Source: Methylobacterium longum
Lineage (GTDB): Bacteria > Pseudomonadota > Alphaproteobacteria > Rhizobiales > Beijerinckiaceae
DNA length: 64,000 nt
Direction of reading: 5' to 3'
NCBI RefSeq assembly: GCF_022179385.1
Contig: NZ_BPQS01000005.1
Coordinates: 62,001 to 126,000 of the forward strand
The notes below the pieces were generated by a model, which saw only the letters and a program-made list of their open reading frames with translations, was not told the origin of the DNA and did not search any database. This document shows, piece by piece, positions 8,679-17,416 of this stretch (position 1 is the first letter of the stretch; every line of letters starts with the position of its first letter). Position numbers and translations under genes: made by a program.

Positions 8679-10396
8679 ACGCGGCGCCGAGCCCGTGGAC
8701 CGACGCCCGCTCGGCCGCCCGCCTGCTCGCCGCAGACCCGCACGGGCTCCGCGGCGCCGTGGTGCGCGCGGCCCCCGGTCCAGTGCGCGAGCGCTGGCTC
8801 GATGACCTGCGGGGCGCGCTTCAGCCCGGCACGCCCTGGCGCCGGCTGCCGCCCGCCATCGGTGACGACGGCCTGCTCGGCGGCCTCGATCTCGCCGCGA
8901 CCCTGGCGGCGGGCCGCCCCGTGGCGCGGGCCGGCCTGCTGGCGCAGGCGGATGGCGGGATCGTCGTGGTGCCCATGGCGGAACGCCTGCCCGCCGGCAC
9001 CGCCTCCCGGCTCGCGGCCGCCCTCGACACCGGCACGGTGGCGGACCGGCCCGCCCGGTTCGGCCTGATCCTCCTCGACGAGGGCGAGGCGGACGAGACG
9101 GTCGCCGAGGCGCTGGCCGACCGTCTCGCCTTCCGGATCGACCTGAGCGGCGTCGGGAGTGACGCAGGGACTGACGCGGGGAGTGATGCGGGGAGTGACG
9201 TCGGGAGCGGCGACCCGGAGGCCGAGCCGTCCGCGGCCGGAGCCGACACCACCGCGGCGGAGCCCGATCCGGTCGGCAGTCTCTGCGCCCTGGCCGAGGC
9301 CTTCGGCGTGGCGTCCCTGCGCGCGCCGATCCTGGCCGCCCGCGTGGTGCGCGCCCTCGCGGCGGACGGGCCGGTCGGCCGGGACCACGTCACCGTGGCC
9401 GCGCGCCTCGTCCTGGCCCCGCGCGCCACGCGCCTGCCCCCGCGCGAACCCGATTCCCCCGAAGCCGCGGCGCCGCCCCGCGAGGACCCGCCCGCGGATC
9501 CGCCCCCGGAGGCGGACGTGGCCGATCCGGCCATTCCGGACGCGCCGGACGATGTCGTGCTGGAGGCGGTGCGGGCGGCGATCCCGCCCAACCTCCTCGA
9601 TCAGCTCCTGTCCGGCCAGCAGCGCCTCGCCGCCGCGCGGGCCGGCCGCGTCGGGCAGGCCGCGGCCGCCCGCACCGGGCGTCCGGTGGGCAGCCGGCGG
9701 GGCGACCCGCGGCGGGAGCGTCTGGACCTGCTCGCGACCCTGCGGGCGGCAGCCCCCTGGCAGGCCGTGCGGCGCGCGGGGCAGACGACGCGGCCGATCG
9801 TGGTGCGGCGGGACGATCTGCGGATCCGGATCCTGCGGCAGCGGACGGAGACAACCACGGTGTTCTGCGTCGACGCCTCGGGCTCGGCTGCCCTGGAACG
9901 GCTCGCGGAGGCGAAGGGCGCGGTCGAGCTGCTGCTGGCCGAGGCGTATGTCCGGCGCGACCGGGTGGCCCTGGTGGCATTCCGCGGCGGCGGCGCCGAG
10001 TTGGTCCTGCCGCCAACCCGCTCCCTCACCCGCGCCAAGCGCGGGCTCTCGGGTTTGCCGGGGGGCGGGGGGACCCCGCTGGCGTCGGGCATCGACGCGG
10101 CGGTCGCGGTGGCCATCGGCGTGCGCCGGAGCGGCAGCCGGCCGGCGATCGTGCTGCTGACCGACGGGCGCGCCAACGTCGCCCGCTCGGGGGAGGGTGG
10201 CCGCGCCCGGGCCGGGGCGGAGGCCCTGCAGGCGGCCCGGGCCGTGCGGGCGGCCGGGCTGCCGGCCCTGGTGGTCGATACCGGCAGCCGGGGCGAGGAG
10301 GCCCGGGCGGTCGCGGACGCGATGGGCGCCCGCTACCTGAAGCTTCCGCGCGCCGAGGCCGGTCAGCTCAGCGCCGCGGTGCGGGCGGCTCTCTGA
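8675..10396 (+). CDS. bchD: Magnesium chelatase subunit D
   Basis: BchD forms the BchI-BchD platform of Mg-chelatase. The 573-aa product has an inactive AAA+ region at the N terminus (no Walker A GKST), a Pro/Asp/Glu-rich linker of about 200 residues containing a small tandem repeat, and a C-terminal von Willebrand A domain with MIDAS motif VDASGSAA. Start is set at GTG 8675, preceded by GGAGG (8665-8669) and giving an N terminus that matches the family; ATG 8642 and GTG 8555 are in frame but would add an atypical Cys/Arg-rich leader. Confidence 0.92.
   Translation: MNAAPSPWTDARSAARLLAADPHGLRGAVVRAAPGPVRERWLDDLRGALQPGTPWRRLPPAIGDDGLLGGLDLAATLAAGRPVARAGLLAQADGGIVVVPMAERLPAGTASRLAAALDTGTVADRPARFGLILLDEGEADETVAEALADRLAFRIDLSGVGSDAGTDAGSDAGSDVGSGDPEAEPSAAGADTTAAEPDPVGSLCALAEAFGVASLRAPILAARVVRALAADGPVGRDHVTVAARLVLAPRATRLPPREPDSPEAAAPPREDPPADPPPEADVADPAIPDAPDDVVLEAVRAAIPPNLLDQLLSGQQRLAAARAGRVGQAAAARTGRPVGSRRGDPRRERLDLLATLRAAAPWQAVRRAGQTTRPIVVRRDDLRIRILRQRTETTTVFCVDASGSAALERLAEAKGAVELLLAEAYVRRDRVALVAFRGGGAELVLPPTRSLTRAKRGLSGLPGGGGTPLASGIDAAVAVAIGVRRSGSRPAIVLLTDGRANVARSGEGGRARAGAEALQAARAVRAAGLPALVVDTGSRGEEARAVADAMGARYLKLPRAEAGQLSAAVRAAL
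9155..9202 (+). repeat. In-frame 12-bp tandem repeat in bchD linker (4 units)
   Basis: Four units of the form GGGAGTGACGCG encode Gly-Ser/Thr-Asp-Ala/Val repeats in the flexible linker between the AAA-like and VWA domains. The unit is a multiple of three, so gain or loss of a unit would change linker length without a frameshift. Confidence 0.8.
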
Positions 10397-10406
10397 GATC
10401 CGGGAC

Positions 10407-10423
10407 GGCGCTCCGGGAGCGCC
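10407..10423. terminator. Hairpin after bchD, possible bidirectional terminator
   Basis: A perfect 7-bp inverted repeat (GGCGCTC, loop CGG, GAGCGCC) lies between the bchD stop and the stop of the convergent small ORF. There is no T-run on either side, so it is at best a weak intrinsic terminator. Confidence 0.4.
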
Positions 10424-10433
10424 GCGACGGGCT

Positions 10434-10580
10434 TCAGAGGTCGCCGCTGACGCCGAGATCGGCGAGGCGCTGGTGGTGGGCGAACCAGGCGTTCATCATG
10501 TCGCGGACGATGGCGCCGAAGCTCCAGCCGCCGGAAGCCGGGCTGGCGATGTTCTGGGTCGAGGAAGTGAAGAGGATCAT
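10434..10580 (-). CDS. Small 48-aa protein, antisense to the photosynthesis operon, unknown function
   Basis: The frame starts at ATG 10580 (MILFTSSTQNIA...) with GGAGAAG directly upstream and ends with ...HHQRLADLGVSGDL. The C-terminal LADLGVS segment weakly resembles the end of DUF1127 proteins, which are small stress- or RNA-related proteins, and a DUF1127 gene is also present at 45646. The codon pattern and ribosome binding site favour a real gene, but the family is not certain. It interrupts the usual bchD-bchO order and is transcribed in the opposite direction. Confidence 0.55.
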   Translation of the reverse strand: MILFTSSTQNIASPASGGWSFGAIVRDMMNAWFAHHQRLADLGVSGDL

Positions 10581-10790
10581 GGCCTTCTCCAAAGTCGGGG
10601 GACGCGTCTTGTTCTTGTGCAAGACCGATATGCCCCTCCTGTTGCAGCGCAGCAATCCGGGCGGGGTCAGCGGTGGCATGCGGTTTCCGCATGGGATTCT
10701 TCAGCATTACGAAATACTTCCACCCTTGAACGATAGCGCCGCCCCCGGGCGCGGGCCGGCCGGCTTTGTTGCGGCGCAGGAGATCGCGAC

Positions 10791-11693
10791 GTGCTGAAGC
10801 CGTTCGATCCGGACCGTCCCGACTGGGAGCGCGAGGGCCGGGACTGGCCGCATCGGGCCGCGAGCCGCTTCGTGGAGGCGGCGGGGCTACGCTGGCACGT
10901 CCAGGAATTCGGCTCGCCGGACGCACCGACGCTGCTGCTCCTGCACGGCACCGGGGCGGCGACGCATTCGTGGCGCGGTCTGGCGCCGCTGCTGGCCCGG
11001 GATTTCTTCGTCATCGCCCCGGATCTGCCGGGCCACGGCTTCACGGATCCGCTGGCCGATTCCGACCTGTCGCTGCCCGGCATGGCGCGGGCCGTCGCCG
11101 GCCTCGTGGCGGCGCTCGGCCGCCCGCCGGTGCTGGCGGCCGGCCATTCCGCCGGCGCCGCCGTGCTGGCGCGGATGTGCCTCGACGGCACCCTCGCGCC
11201 CCGCCTGCTCGCCGCCTTCAACGGGGCCCTGGCGCCGCTGCCGGGGGCGGCCAACCTGCTGTTTCCCAGCATGGCGCGGCTCCTGTTCCTGAACCCGTTC
11301 ACCCCGAAGATCTTCGCCTGGACGGCGGACCGGTCCGCCGCCAAGCGGCTGATCGAGGGGACGGGCTCGCGCCTCGATCCGCAGGGGGTGGAACTCTACC
11401 GGCGGCTCTTCGCCCGGGCGGGCCACGTCCGCGGAGCCCTCGGCATGATGGCCAACTGGGATCTCGCCGGGCTCCACGGGGCGCTGCCGGGCCTCGCGAC
11501 CCGCACCCTGCTGATCGTCGGGGGCGACGACCGGGCCATCCTGCCGGACACCGCCTTCACGGTGCGCGACCGGTTGCCCGACGCAAGGGTGGCGCTGATC
11601 CGCAGGCTCGGCCACCTCGCCCACGAGGAGGATCCGGAGCGGGTGGCGGCGGTGTTGTGCGAGGAGGCGCGTTCCGTCGGCATCTTGGCCTAG
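10791..11693 (+). CDS. bchO: Alpha/beta-fold hydrolase BchO (putative Mg-chelatase accessory protein)
   Basis: The 300-aa alpha/beta hydrolase has an oxyanion segment LLLLHGTGAATHSWRGL, nucleophile elbow GHSAGAAV (Ser around residue 120) and a late His in a GHLAHEEDPERV stretch. Its exact role is unknown; it is called a Mg-chelatase accessory protein because bchO usually follows bchI-bchD, as here. A GGCGCAGGAG sequence precedes the ATG. It closes the photosynthesis block; the next gene is unrelated. Confidence 0.88.
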   Translation: MLKPFDPDRPDWEREGRDWPHRAASRFVEAAGLRWHVQEFGSPDAPTLLLLHGTGAATHSWRGLAPLLARDFFVIAPDLPGHGFTDPLADSDLSLPGMARAVAGLVAALGRPPVLAAGHSAGAAVLARMCLDGTLAPRLLAAFNGALAPLPGAANLLFPSMARLLFLNPFTPKIFAWTADRSAAKRLIEGTGSRLDPQGVELYRRLFARAGHVRGALGMMANWDLAGLHGALPGLATRTLLIVGGDDRAILPDTAFTVRDRLPDARVALIRRLGHLAHEEDPERVAAVLCEEARSVGILA

Positions 11694-11854
11694 GTGGTCT
11701 GCCCGCGGTGGCGACCGCGTTGCCCCGCCCGGCAGGAGCGCGCGGCCGCCTCAGCCGGGCGGGCCGCGGGACTGGCGCCGGGCTTGCGTGGGCCGTAGAG
11801 GCTGCCGCGGAGCGTGGAATTCACGGCAGCGTCGGAACAGGAGCGATCAGGACG

Positions 11855-12640
11855 ATGGCGAGACCCGTAATCGGCGTCATCGGGAACGCTCGTTTGATCG
11901 ACAACCGGTTTCCAGCCCAGATCGTCGGCGAGAACAACATGCGCGCCGTGGCGGCCGTGGCGGGCGCCCTGCCGCTGATGGTCGCCTCCGACCCGGCGGT
12001 CACCGGCCTCGACGACCTCCTCGACACGGTGGACGGGATCCTGCTCACCGGCGGGCGCGCCAACGTCCACCCGGCCCGGTTCAACGCCGAGCCCTGCGCG
12101 GCGCACGAACCCTACGACGAGGCCCGCGACGCCCTGACCCTGCCGCTGGTCGCGGCCTGCGTGGCGCGGGGCGTGCCGCTGTTCGGCATCTGCCGCGGCC
12201 TCCAGGAGATGAACGTCGCCTTCGGCGGCAGCCTGCATCCGGAGATCCGCACGCTGCCCGGACGCCTGAACCACCGGATGCCGCGCCTGGAGAACGGCGA
12301 GATCCATCCGGACCTGGAGGTGATCTTCGCCGACCGGCACGAGGTCCGCCTGACGCCCGGCGGCGCCTTCGCCCGCCTGCTGGAGCGCGAGACGATCCGG
12401 GTGAATTCCCTGCACGGACAGGGCATCCTGGAGCCCGGAGCGCGGGTGGTGGTCGAGGGCGTCGCGGAGGACGGGACGATCGAGGCGATCCGGATCCGCG
12501 AGGCCGCGGGTTTCGCCCTGGGCGTGCAGTGGCACGCTGAGCACGACCCGATCACGAACCCGATCAACCGCGCCCTGTTCGAGGCCTTCGGGAGCGCGGT
12601 GGCGGCGCATCGCGACGCCCGGCCGGGTCGCCAAGGCTGA
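11855..12640 (+). CDS. Class I glutamine amidotransferase-like (peptidase C26 / PuuD-like) hydrolase
   Basis: The 261-aa protein matches gamma-glutamyl-gamma-aminobutyrate hydrolases and related C26 enzymes, which cleave gamma-glutamyl amides in polyamine or amine catabolism. The catalytic Cys is in FGICRGLQEMNVAFGG, and the His-Glu pair is in LGVQWHAEHDP; DGILLTGGRANVHP supplies the glycine-rich loop. The ATG at 11855 follows an AGGAG-like site. No other polyamine genes are adjacent, so the substrate is open. Its proximity to the GntA/DUF1989 pair could mean a shared nitrogen-compound pathway, but a 280-bp gap separates them. Confidence 0.8.
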   Translation: MARPVIGVIGNARLIDNRFPAQIVGENNMRAVAAVAGALPLMVASDPAVTGLDDLLDTVDGILLTGGRANVHPARFNAEPCAAHEPYDEARDALTLPLVAACVARGVPLFGICRGLQEMNVAFGGSLHPEIRTLPGRLNHRMPRLENGEIHPDLEVIFADRHEVRLTPGGAFARLLERETIRVNSLHGQGILEPGARVVVEGVAEDGTIEAIRIREAAGFALGVQWHAEHDPITNPINRALFEAFGSAVAAHRDARPGRQG

Positions 12641-12753
12641 TCCGCCGTTCTGCCGCATACGTCCCCGGCCTCGCAGTCGACGCGCCGGCCGCGGCAGCAC
12701 AGAGTTTCGCGACGGCCAGCACTTCGCGTCGTCCCCGGCTTAACATATGTTTA

Positions 12754-12782
12754 TTGTCTCGTATTGGACAGCGAAATATCTT
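12754..12782 (+). promoter_or_regulatory. Candidate sigma-70-type promoter upstream of the YqcI/YcgG gene
   Basis: TTGTCT, a 17-bp spacer and TATCTT occur in a locally AT-rich stretch that stands out from the flanking DNA. It would start transcription about 130 bp before the ATG at 12921. This is pattern recognition only. Confidence 0.35.
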
Positions 12783-12920
12783 GCGGGCTAGGAGCGAGAT
12801 CTTTCCGGACGGTCGGCTGATTTACCTTGTCCCCGGACGACCTGTCGCAGGTCGGAACGGCGCGGCGGTGCCCGGGTTGCCGGAGTCCCGCACGACGGCC
12901 GTCCCTCCCGGGACCGGCCT

Positions 12921-13691
12921 GTGCACGAGACGAGCACCGACCGCATGCAGCTTCCCCGCGACGACCGAGAGCACCCCAGTGCCGAGGCCTTCCGCGCCTT
13001 CATCCGGAACCCGCCCTTTCCCTGCGTGGGCGCCAAATCGGCGCTGTCACGCGGGCGCATGCGGATCGTTGTGGCGCGCGACATCACCTCGGGCTGGGAC
13101 GACATGCGCATCTACCCGGCGCTGCTCGCCTTCGTGTCGCAGTACCGGACGCAGCCCGACCTGTTCCAGAGCTTCGCGGTGGTCTTCGAGGGGCCGGGCG
13201 ATCTCTCGGAGGAGGCCTTCGAGCGGAACCTCTGGGCGCGGGCGCAATCCCTGACCGACAAGGACGCGTGGCTCGGTCAGCCCCACGACGCCCGGGTGGC
13301 GGACGACCCCGACAACCCCCACTTCTCCCTGAGCTTCGGCGGCGAGGCCTTCTTCGTGGTCGGCCTGCACCCGAACGCGAGCCGGCCGGCACGGCGCTTC
13401 GCCTCACCGGTCCTAGTCTTCAACCTGCACGCGCAGTTCGAGCGCTTGCGCGCGGAGGGCCGCTACGAGAAGCTGCGCGCCTCGATCCTGGAGCGGGACG
13501 AGGCCTTGGCCGGCAGCGTGAACCCGATGCTGGCGCGCCACGGCGAGACCTCGGAGGCCCGCCAGTACAGCGGCCGGGTGGTCGAGGCCGACTGGCGCTG
13601 CCCGCTGCAGGGCCGTCCGGCCCCCACGCCGGACGACTGGCACCCGCCGGCCCTTCCCCTCGATCACACCCTGCCGGGACACGGAGCCTGA
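12921..13691 (+). CDS. YqcI/YcgG family protein (GntA-like haem-dependent N-hydroxylase fold)
   Basis: The 256-aa protein belongs by overall pattern to the YqcI/YcgG family (residues about 20-240; PFPCVGAKSALSRG near the start, PHFSLSFGGEAFFVVGLHP in the middle, FNLHAQFERLR toward the end). One characterised member, GntA of cyanobacterial guanitoxin synthesis, is a haem enzyme that N-hydroxylates a guanidino amino-acid derivative. Most family members have no assigned substrate. The stop is 8 bp before the DUF1989 gene, so the two are one operon. Function by homology only; family assignment is more secure than activity. Confidence 0.75.
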   Translation: MHETSTDRMQLPRDDREHPSAEAFRAFIRNPPFPCVGAKSALSRGRMRIVVARDITSGWDDMRIYPALLAFVSQYRTQPDLFQSFAVVFEGPGDLSEEAFERNLWARAQSLTDKDAWLGQPHDARVADDPDNPHFSLSFGGEAFFVVGLHPNASRPARRFASPVLVFNLHAQFERLRAEGRYEKLRASILERDEALAGSVNPMLARHGETSEARQYSGRVVEADWRCPLQGRPAPTPDDWHPPALPLDHTLPGHGA

Positions 13692-13699
13692 GACGACCC

Positions 13700-14296
13700 A
13701 TGACCCAAGCGGACGTGCAGCGGATCGAACCGCGCTCCGGCGTCGCCTTCACCCTCGACCGGGGGCAGCGCCTGACCGTGATAGACCCGCGCGGCGAGCA
13801 GGTGGCCGACCTCGTGGCCTACAACCGCCACGACACGGGCGAGGTGATCTCCTCCGGGCGGACCCTCGACTACGCGAGCAGGATCTACCTCACGACCGGC
13901 GACCCGCTCTACTCGAACCGCTCCAACGTGCTCCTGCGCATCGTCGAGGACACGGTGGGGCGGCACGACTTCCTGCTGACCCCGTGCTCGGCCGACACGT
14001 TCCGGATCATCTACGGCGACACCGACCCGCATCGCGGCTGCTTCGGCAACCTCGCCGCCGCGCTGTCCCCCTACGGCATCGCGCCGGACGCGATCCCGGT
14101 GGCGTTCAACTGCTTCATGAACGTGCCGATCGACGGCACGACCGGGGCGCTCACGGTGGAGCCGCCGCTCAGCCGGGCGGGCGACCGGATCGTGTTCGTG
14201 GCCGAGACCGACCTGATCGTCGGCCTGACCGCCTGCTCGGCCCTCCAGTCGAACAACGGCAGCTTCAAGCCGATCCACTACCGGATCGACGGCTAG
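13700..14296 (+). CDS. DUF1989 (urea carboxylase-associated) family protein
   Basis: The 198-aa protein shows DUF1989 features: VIDPRGEQVADLVAYN near the N terminus, HDFLLTPCSADTF with a metal-ligand-like Cys/His set, and FNCFMNVPIDGTTGAL later. The family includes the carboxyguanidine deiminase subunits CgdA/CgdB and other urea carboxylase-associated proteins, usually encoded as pairs. Here a single copy lies next to a YqcI/YcgG gene with no urea carboxylase. The ATG at 13700 is favoured by family length. A role in metabolism of a guanidino or amide compound is inferred. Confidence 0.82.
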   Translation: MTQADVQRIEPRSGVAFTLDRGQRLTVIDPRGEQVADLVAYNRHDTGEVISSGRTLDYASRIYLTTGDPLYSNRSNVLLRIVEDTVGRHDFLLTPCSADTFRIIYGDTDPHRGCFGNLAAALSPYGIAPDAIPVAFNCFMNVPIDGTTGALTVEPPLSRAGDRIVFVAETDLIVGLTACSALQSNNGSFKPIHYRIDG

Positions 14297-14455
14297 CCGA
14301 GCCGATCGCCCTCCGGCGCAGGGTCGGACCACGGGGCGCGCGGCGATGCGCGGGGCCACCGCTTCGGTCGGTCGGCCGCGGGGATATCCCTGGATCATCC
14401 CCGGGCCTGGCCCAACGCGCAGCATCATCGCGAGGGGCGCGGCGCCGTCGGGATC

Positions 14456-15709
14456 TCAGGCGATCCCTTCGATCGCCACCCGCAGGTGCTCCGGGCCGCG
14501 CAGGGCGGCGCCGGAGCGGTAGGGCGGCGGGTCCTCGATCAGGCGCGGGGCCTTCAGCCGGGCGGCGAGGGCGGTGAGCGCCGCCTCGGCCTCGAACCGG
14601 GCCAGCGGCGCGCCGACGCAGTAGTGCAGGCTCCCACCGAAGCCGAGATGCCGGATTCCGGTGCGGTCGGGGTCGAACCGGTCGGGATCCGGGAACACGG
14701 CCGCGTCGCGGTTGCCGGAGGCCAGGAGCAGCACGAGGTCGGCGCCCTCGGGAATCGTGACCCCCGCGATGTCGATGGGCGACAGCGTCCGCCGCGTCCG
14801 GAACTGCACCGGCGGCTCGTAGCGCAGGAGTTCCTCGATCAGCCGCGGGGCGCGGAGCGGGTCCTGCCGCAGGCGCTCCAGCTCGTCCGGGTGCCGCAGC
14901 AGGGTGAGCAGGCCGTTGGTGATCAGGTTCACGGTGGTCTCGTGGCCGGCGACCAGCATCAGGATCGAGGTGGCGATCAGGTCGTAATCGCCCATCTTCA
15001 CGCCCGCCGGGGTGGCGTGGTTGGCCAGCCCCGAGAGCATGTCGTCCTGCGGATGCTTCCGCTTCTCCTTGATCAGGTCGCCCATGTAGCCGCCGATGGC
15101 GTCGAAGGTCCGGCTGTTCGCCGCGCGGATCTCGGGATCGGACAGGCTGTCGGGTTCGAGCGCCGTGGCGAGCTGCGTCGCCCAGCCGTGGAACTTCGGC
15201 TCGTCCTCCCGCGGCACGCCGAAGAGTTCGCAGATCACCGTGACGGGGAGCGGGTAGGCGAGGTCGTCGACGGCGTCGATCTCCCGGGCGCCGCACTTCT
15301 CGTTGAGCAGATCGGCCACCAGCCGGTCGGAGCGCGTGCGCATCGCCTGGACGCGCTCGCGGGAGAACTGGTGCATCACGGCCGAGCGCAGGGCGTCGTG
15401 ATCCGGCGGGTCGCGGAAGATGAACACCCGGTGCCGGTCCATCATCCAGTCCTTGAGGGGCTTGACGATCAGGTCGGTCAACGGGTTGCCGGTGCGGGGC
15501 CGGTCGGCCGGGGGCAGGGTCTCGGAGCTGACCCGCGGGTCCTGCAGCAGGCTCGCGATGGTGCCGTGGGTCGACGCGACCCAGGTCCCCGCCTCGGTGC
15601 CGTCGTCCTGGCGCGAGACGGGATTCGCCCGCAGCTTCGCGTAGACCGGATAGGGGTTCGCGCGGTTGGCGAAATCCTTGACCTGGTCGAGGAGGGTGGC
15701 GTCGGGCAT
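14456..15709 (-). CDS. Cytochrome P450
   Basis: The 417-aa soluble bacterial P450 has the I-helix motif VAGHETTVN, the K-helix ExxR in EELLRYEPP, and the haem-ligand loop FGGSLHYCVG with Cys about 60 residues from the end. The position usually occupied by the last conserved Gly before the Cys loop (FGGG) is Ser here. It lies downstream of its own ferredoxin reductase (10-bp gap) and ferredoxin, which supply a complete class I electron chain. Substrate cannot be told from sequence; hydroxylation of a terpenoid, steroid or alkyl compound is typical for such operons. Confidence 0.92.
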   Translation of the reverse strand: MPDATLLDQVKDFANRANPYPVYAKLRANPVSRQDDGTEAGTWVASTHGTIASLLQDPRVSSETLPPADRPRTGNPLTDLIVKPLKDWMMDRHRVFIFRDPPDHDALRSAVMHQFSRERVQAMRTRSDRLVADLLNEKCGAREIDAVDDLAYPLPVTVICELFGVPREDEPKFHGWATQLATALEPDSLSDPEIRAANSRTFDAIGGYMGDLIKEKRKHPQDDMLSGLANHATPAGVKMGDYDLIATSILMLVAGHETTVNLITNGLLTLLRHPDELERLRQDPLRAPRLIEELLRYEPPVQFRTRRTLSPIDIAGVTIPEGADLVLLLASGNRDAAVFPDPDRFDPDRTGIRHLGFGGSLHYCVGAPLARFEAEAALTALAARLKAPRLIEDPPPYRSGAALRGPEHLRVAIEGIA

Positions 15710-15718
15710 GCGGTTTCC

Positions 15719-16990
15719 TCAGGGAAAGCCCGGCGCGACCACTGCGACGCCCTTCGGCCGGTCGGTCGCGGTGCCGCGGGGCGGGAATGGTGCGCCGGCC
15801 GCGACCAGCTCGGCATGGGCCGGCAGCCAGCGGGCGGCATCCACCGACACGGCCGCGATGCAGCGTCCCGCGCGGCCGTAGAGGGCGACGAAGCGGCCGG
15901 CGGCCGGGTCCCCCTGCGTGATCGCCACCGCGTCGGCGCCCTGGGTCAGCCCGGCGGACTTCACCACCAGATCGCCCTGCGTCGACCAGAAGGTCGGTAG
16001 CGCGCCGTAGGTCCGCCCGGGGGCCGCCCCGGCGAGCAGCCGGCCCGCGTACAGGCCCTGCGCGACCGCGTGGCTCCAATGCTCCAGGGCCACCCGCTGG
16101 CCGTCGTAGAGCGGGTGGGGGAACCGCGCGACGTCGCCGGCCGCGGCGATGCACGGGTCGGGCCGTCCCGCCGCGTCGAGCACGTGGCCCTCCGCGTCGC
16201 AATCGACCCCGCCCGGATCCGCCGACAGGCCGGACCCGTCCAGCCACGCGGTGTTGCGCACGGCGCCCAGCGCGATGACGGCGACGTCCGCGTCGATCCG
16301 CGCGCCGTCGACGAGGTGGGCGCGAACCAGCCGCCCCTCCGCCCCCTCCAGCCACTCGACCTCGCGGCCGCAGCGCAGGTCGACGCCGTGGCCCTCGTGG
16401 ATCGCCCCGATGAAGGCCCCGATCGTGCTGCCGAGGACGCGCGCCAGGAGCGTCGGGCCGGGCTCCACCAGGGTCACGGGCAGGCCGAGCTGCCGGCACA
16501 GGCTCGCGACCTCGCAGCCGATGAAGCCGCCGCCGATCACCAGCACGCGCTTCGGGCCCGCCGCCAACGCCCGACGCAGGGCAGCGGCATCGTCGCGCCC
16601 GCGGAGCGTGAAGACGCCCGCGAGCCGACCCTCGTGCGGGTTCGGCCAGGGGCGGGCGCGGGTGCCCGTGGCGATCAGCAGGCGGTCGTACGGGAGGGTG
16701 CCCCCGTCCGCCAGCCGGACCGTCCGGGATTCCCGGTCGAGGCCGGTCGCGGCGTTGCCGAGCTGCCAGTCCGCGTCGAGGCCGAGGCTGCCCGGCAGGG
16801 TGGTGGCGTCGGCCGGGATGGCGCCGGCCAGGACGTGTTTCGAGAGCGGCGGCCGATCGTAGGGGCGGCAGGGCTCATCGCCGACGATCGTCAGCGTGCC
16901 GGTGAACCCAGCCTCCCGCAGCGCCTCGGCCCCGCGCAGGGCCGCGAGACCTGCGCCCACGATGACGGCGCGCAAAGGGGTCTGCGCCAT
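15719..16990 (-). CDS. NAD(P)H:ferredoxin (rubredoxin-type) reductase, FAD-dependent
   Basis: The 423-aa flavoprotein has an FAD-binding Rossmann motif at the N terminus (VIVGAGLAALRGAEAL) and a second nucleotide motif for NAD (VLVIGGGFIGCEVASL) near residue 150. A third FAD-binding segment contains IAAAGDVARFPHP. This is the putidaredoxin/rubredoxin reductase family. The start at 16990 overlaps the ferredoxin stop by one base; longer upstream frames run through the ferredoxin gene. It passes electrons from NAD(P)H to the ferredoxin for the P450. Confidence 0.9.
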   Translation of the reverse strand: MAQTPLRAVIVGAGLAALRGAEALREAGFTGTLTIVGDEPCRPYDRPPLSKHVLAGAIPADATTLPGSLGLDADWQLGNAATGLDRESRTVRLADGGTLPYDRLLIATGTRARPWPNPHEGRLAGVFTLRGRDDAAALRRALAAGPKRVLVIGGGFIGCEVASLCRQLGLPVTLVEPGPTLLARVLGSTIGAFIGAIHEGHGVDLRCGREVEWLEGAEGRLVRAHLVDGARIDADVAVIALGAVRNTAWLDGSGLSADPGGVDCDAEGHVLDAAGRPDPCIAAAGDVARFPHPLYDGQRVALEHWSHAVAQGLYAGRLLAGAAPGRTYGALPTFWSTQGDLVVKSAGLTQGADAVAITQGDPAAGRFVALYGRAGRCIAAVSVDAARWLPAHAELVAAGAPFPPRGTATDRPKGVAVVAPGFP

Positions 16991-17235
16991 CAGGCGCCGC
17001 GCTCCGGATCCTCGACCCGGATCGCCTGGACCGGGCAGGCGACGCGCGCGCGCTCGATGTCGGCCCGATCCTCGGCGGCGGGAGCAGGATCGTAGAAGAG
17101 GGCCTCGTGGCCGTCGATGCGGAAGTGCCGTGGCGCCGCGTAGCAGCACTGGGCGTAGGCCTGGCACAGGTTGAGGTCGACGCTCACCCGCAGGCCGGGG
17201 CGGGAGCCGGAGGACGCATCGGCAGGAAGGGACAT
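16990..17235 (-). CDS. P450-type ferredoxin (3Fe-4S class)
   Basis: The 81-aa ferredoxin has cluster cysteines in LCQAYAQCCYAAP and, near the end, ARVACPVQAIRV. This arrangement matches single-cluster ferredoxins that serve bacterial P450s. Start ATG 17235 gives the usual length; an upstream frame adds an Arg-rich leader not typical of the family. First gene of the ferredoxin-reductase-P450 operon. Confidence 0.85.
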   Translation of the reverse strand: MSLPADASSGSRPGLRVSVDLNLCQAYAQCCYAAPRHFRIDGHEALFYDPAPAAEDRADIERARVACPVQAIRVEDPERGA

Positions 17236-17416
17236 GGCGAGGCAACCGCGCCGGCGGCCGCGAGTTCCGCGGCGCCGATCCGGTTCATCATCGCAGGACA
17301 AGTCTTCAAATGGCCCCCGGTAAATCGAGCGGCGCGATTCCCCTCCGTCGCCGTTCGATCTATTGTTGCGTCGCCCCGCGGACCTGACAGATGCGCCGCG
17401 ACCTCAGGAGGGCACC

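Larger units (their letters stand above)
10397..10790. other. bchD-bchO intergenic region
   Basis: This 394-bp gap holds a GC hairpin just after bchD (10407-10423), a short antisense ORF (10434-10580), and about 200 bp of lower-GC DNA (10581-10790) that could carry promoters for the antisense ORF and for bchO. I see no RNA gene or repeat in it. Confidence 0.6.
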
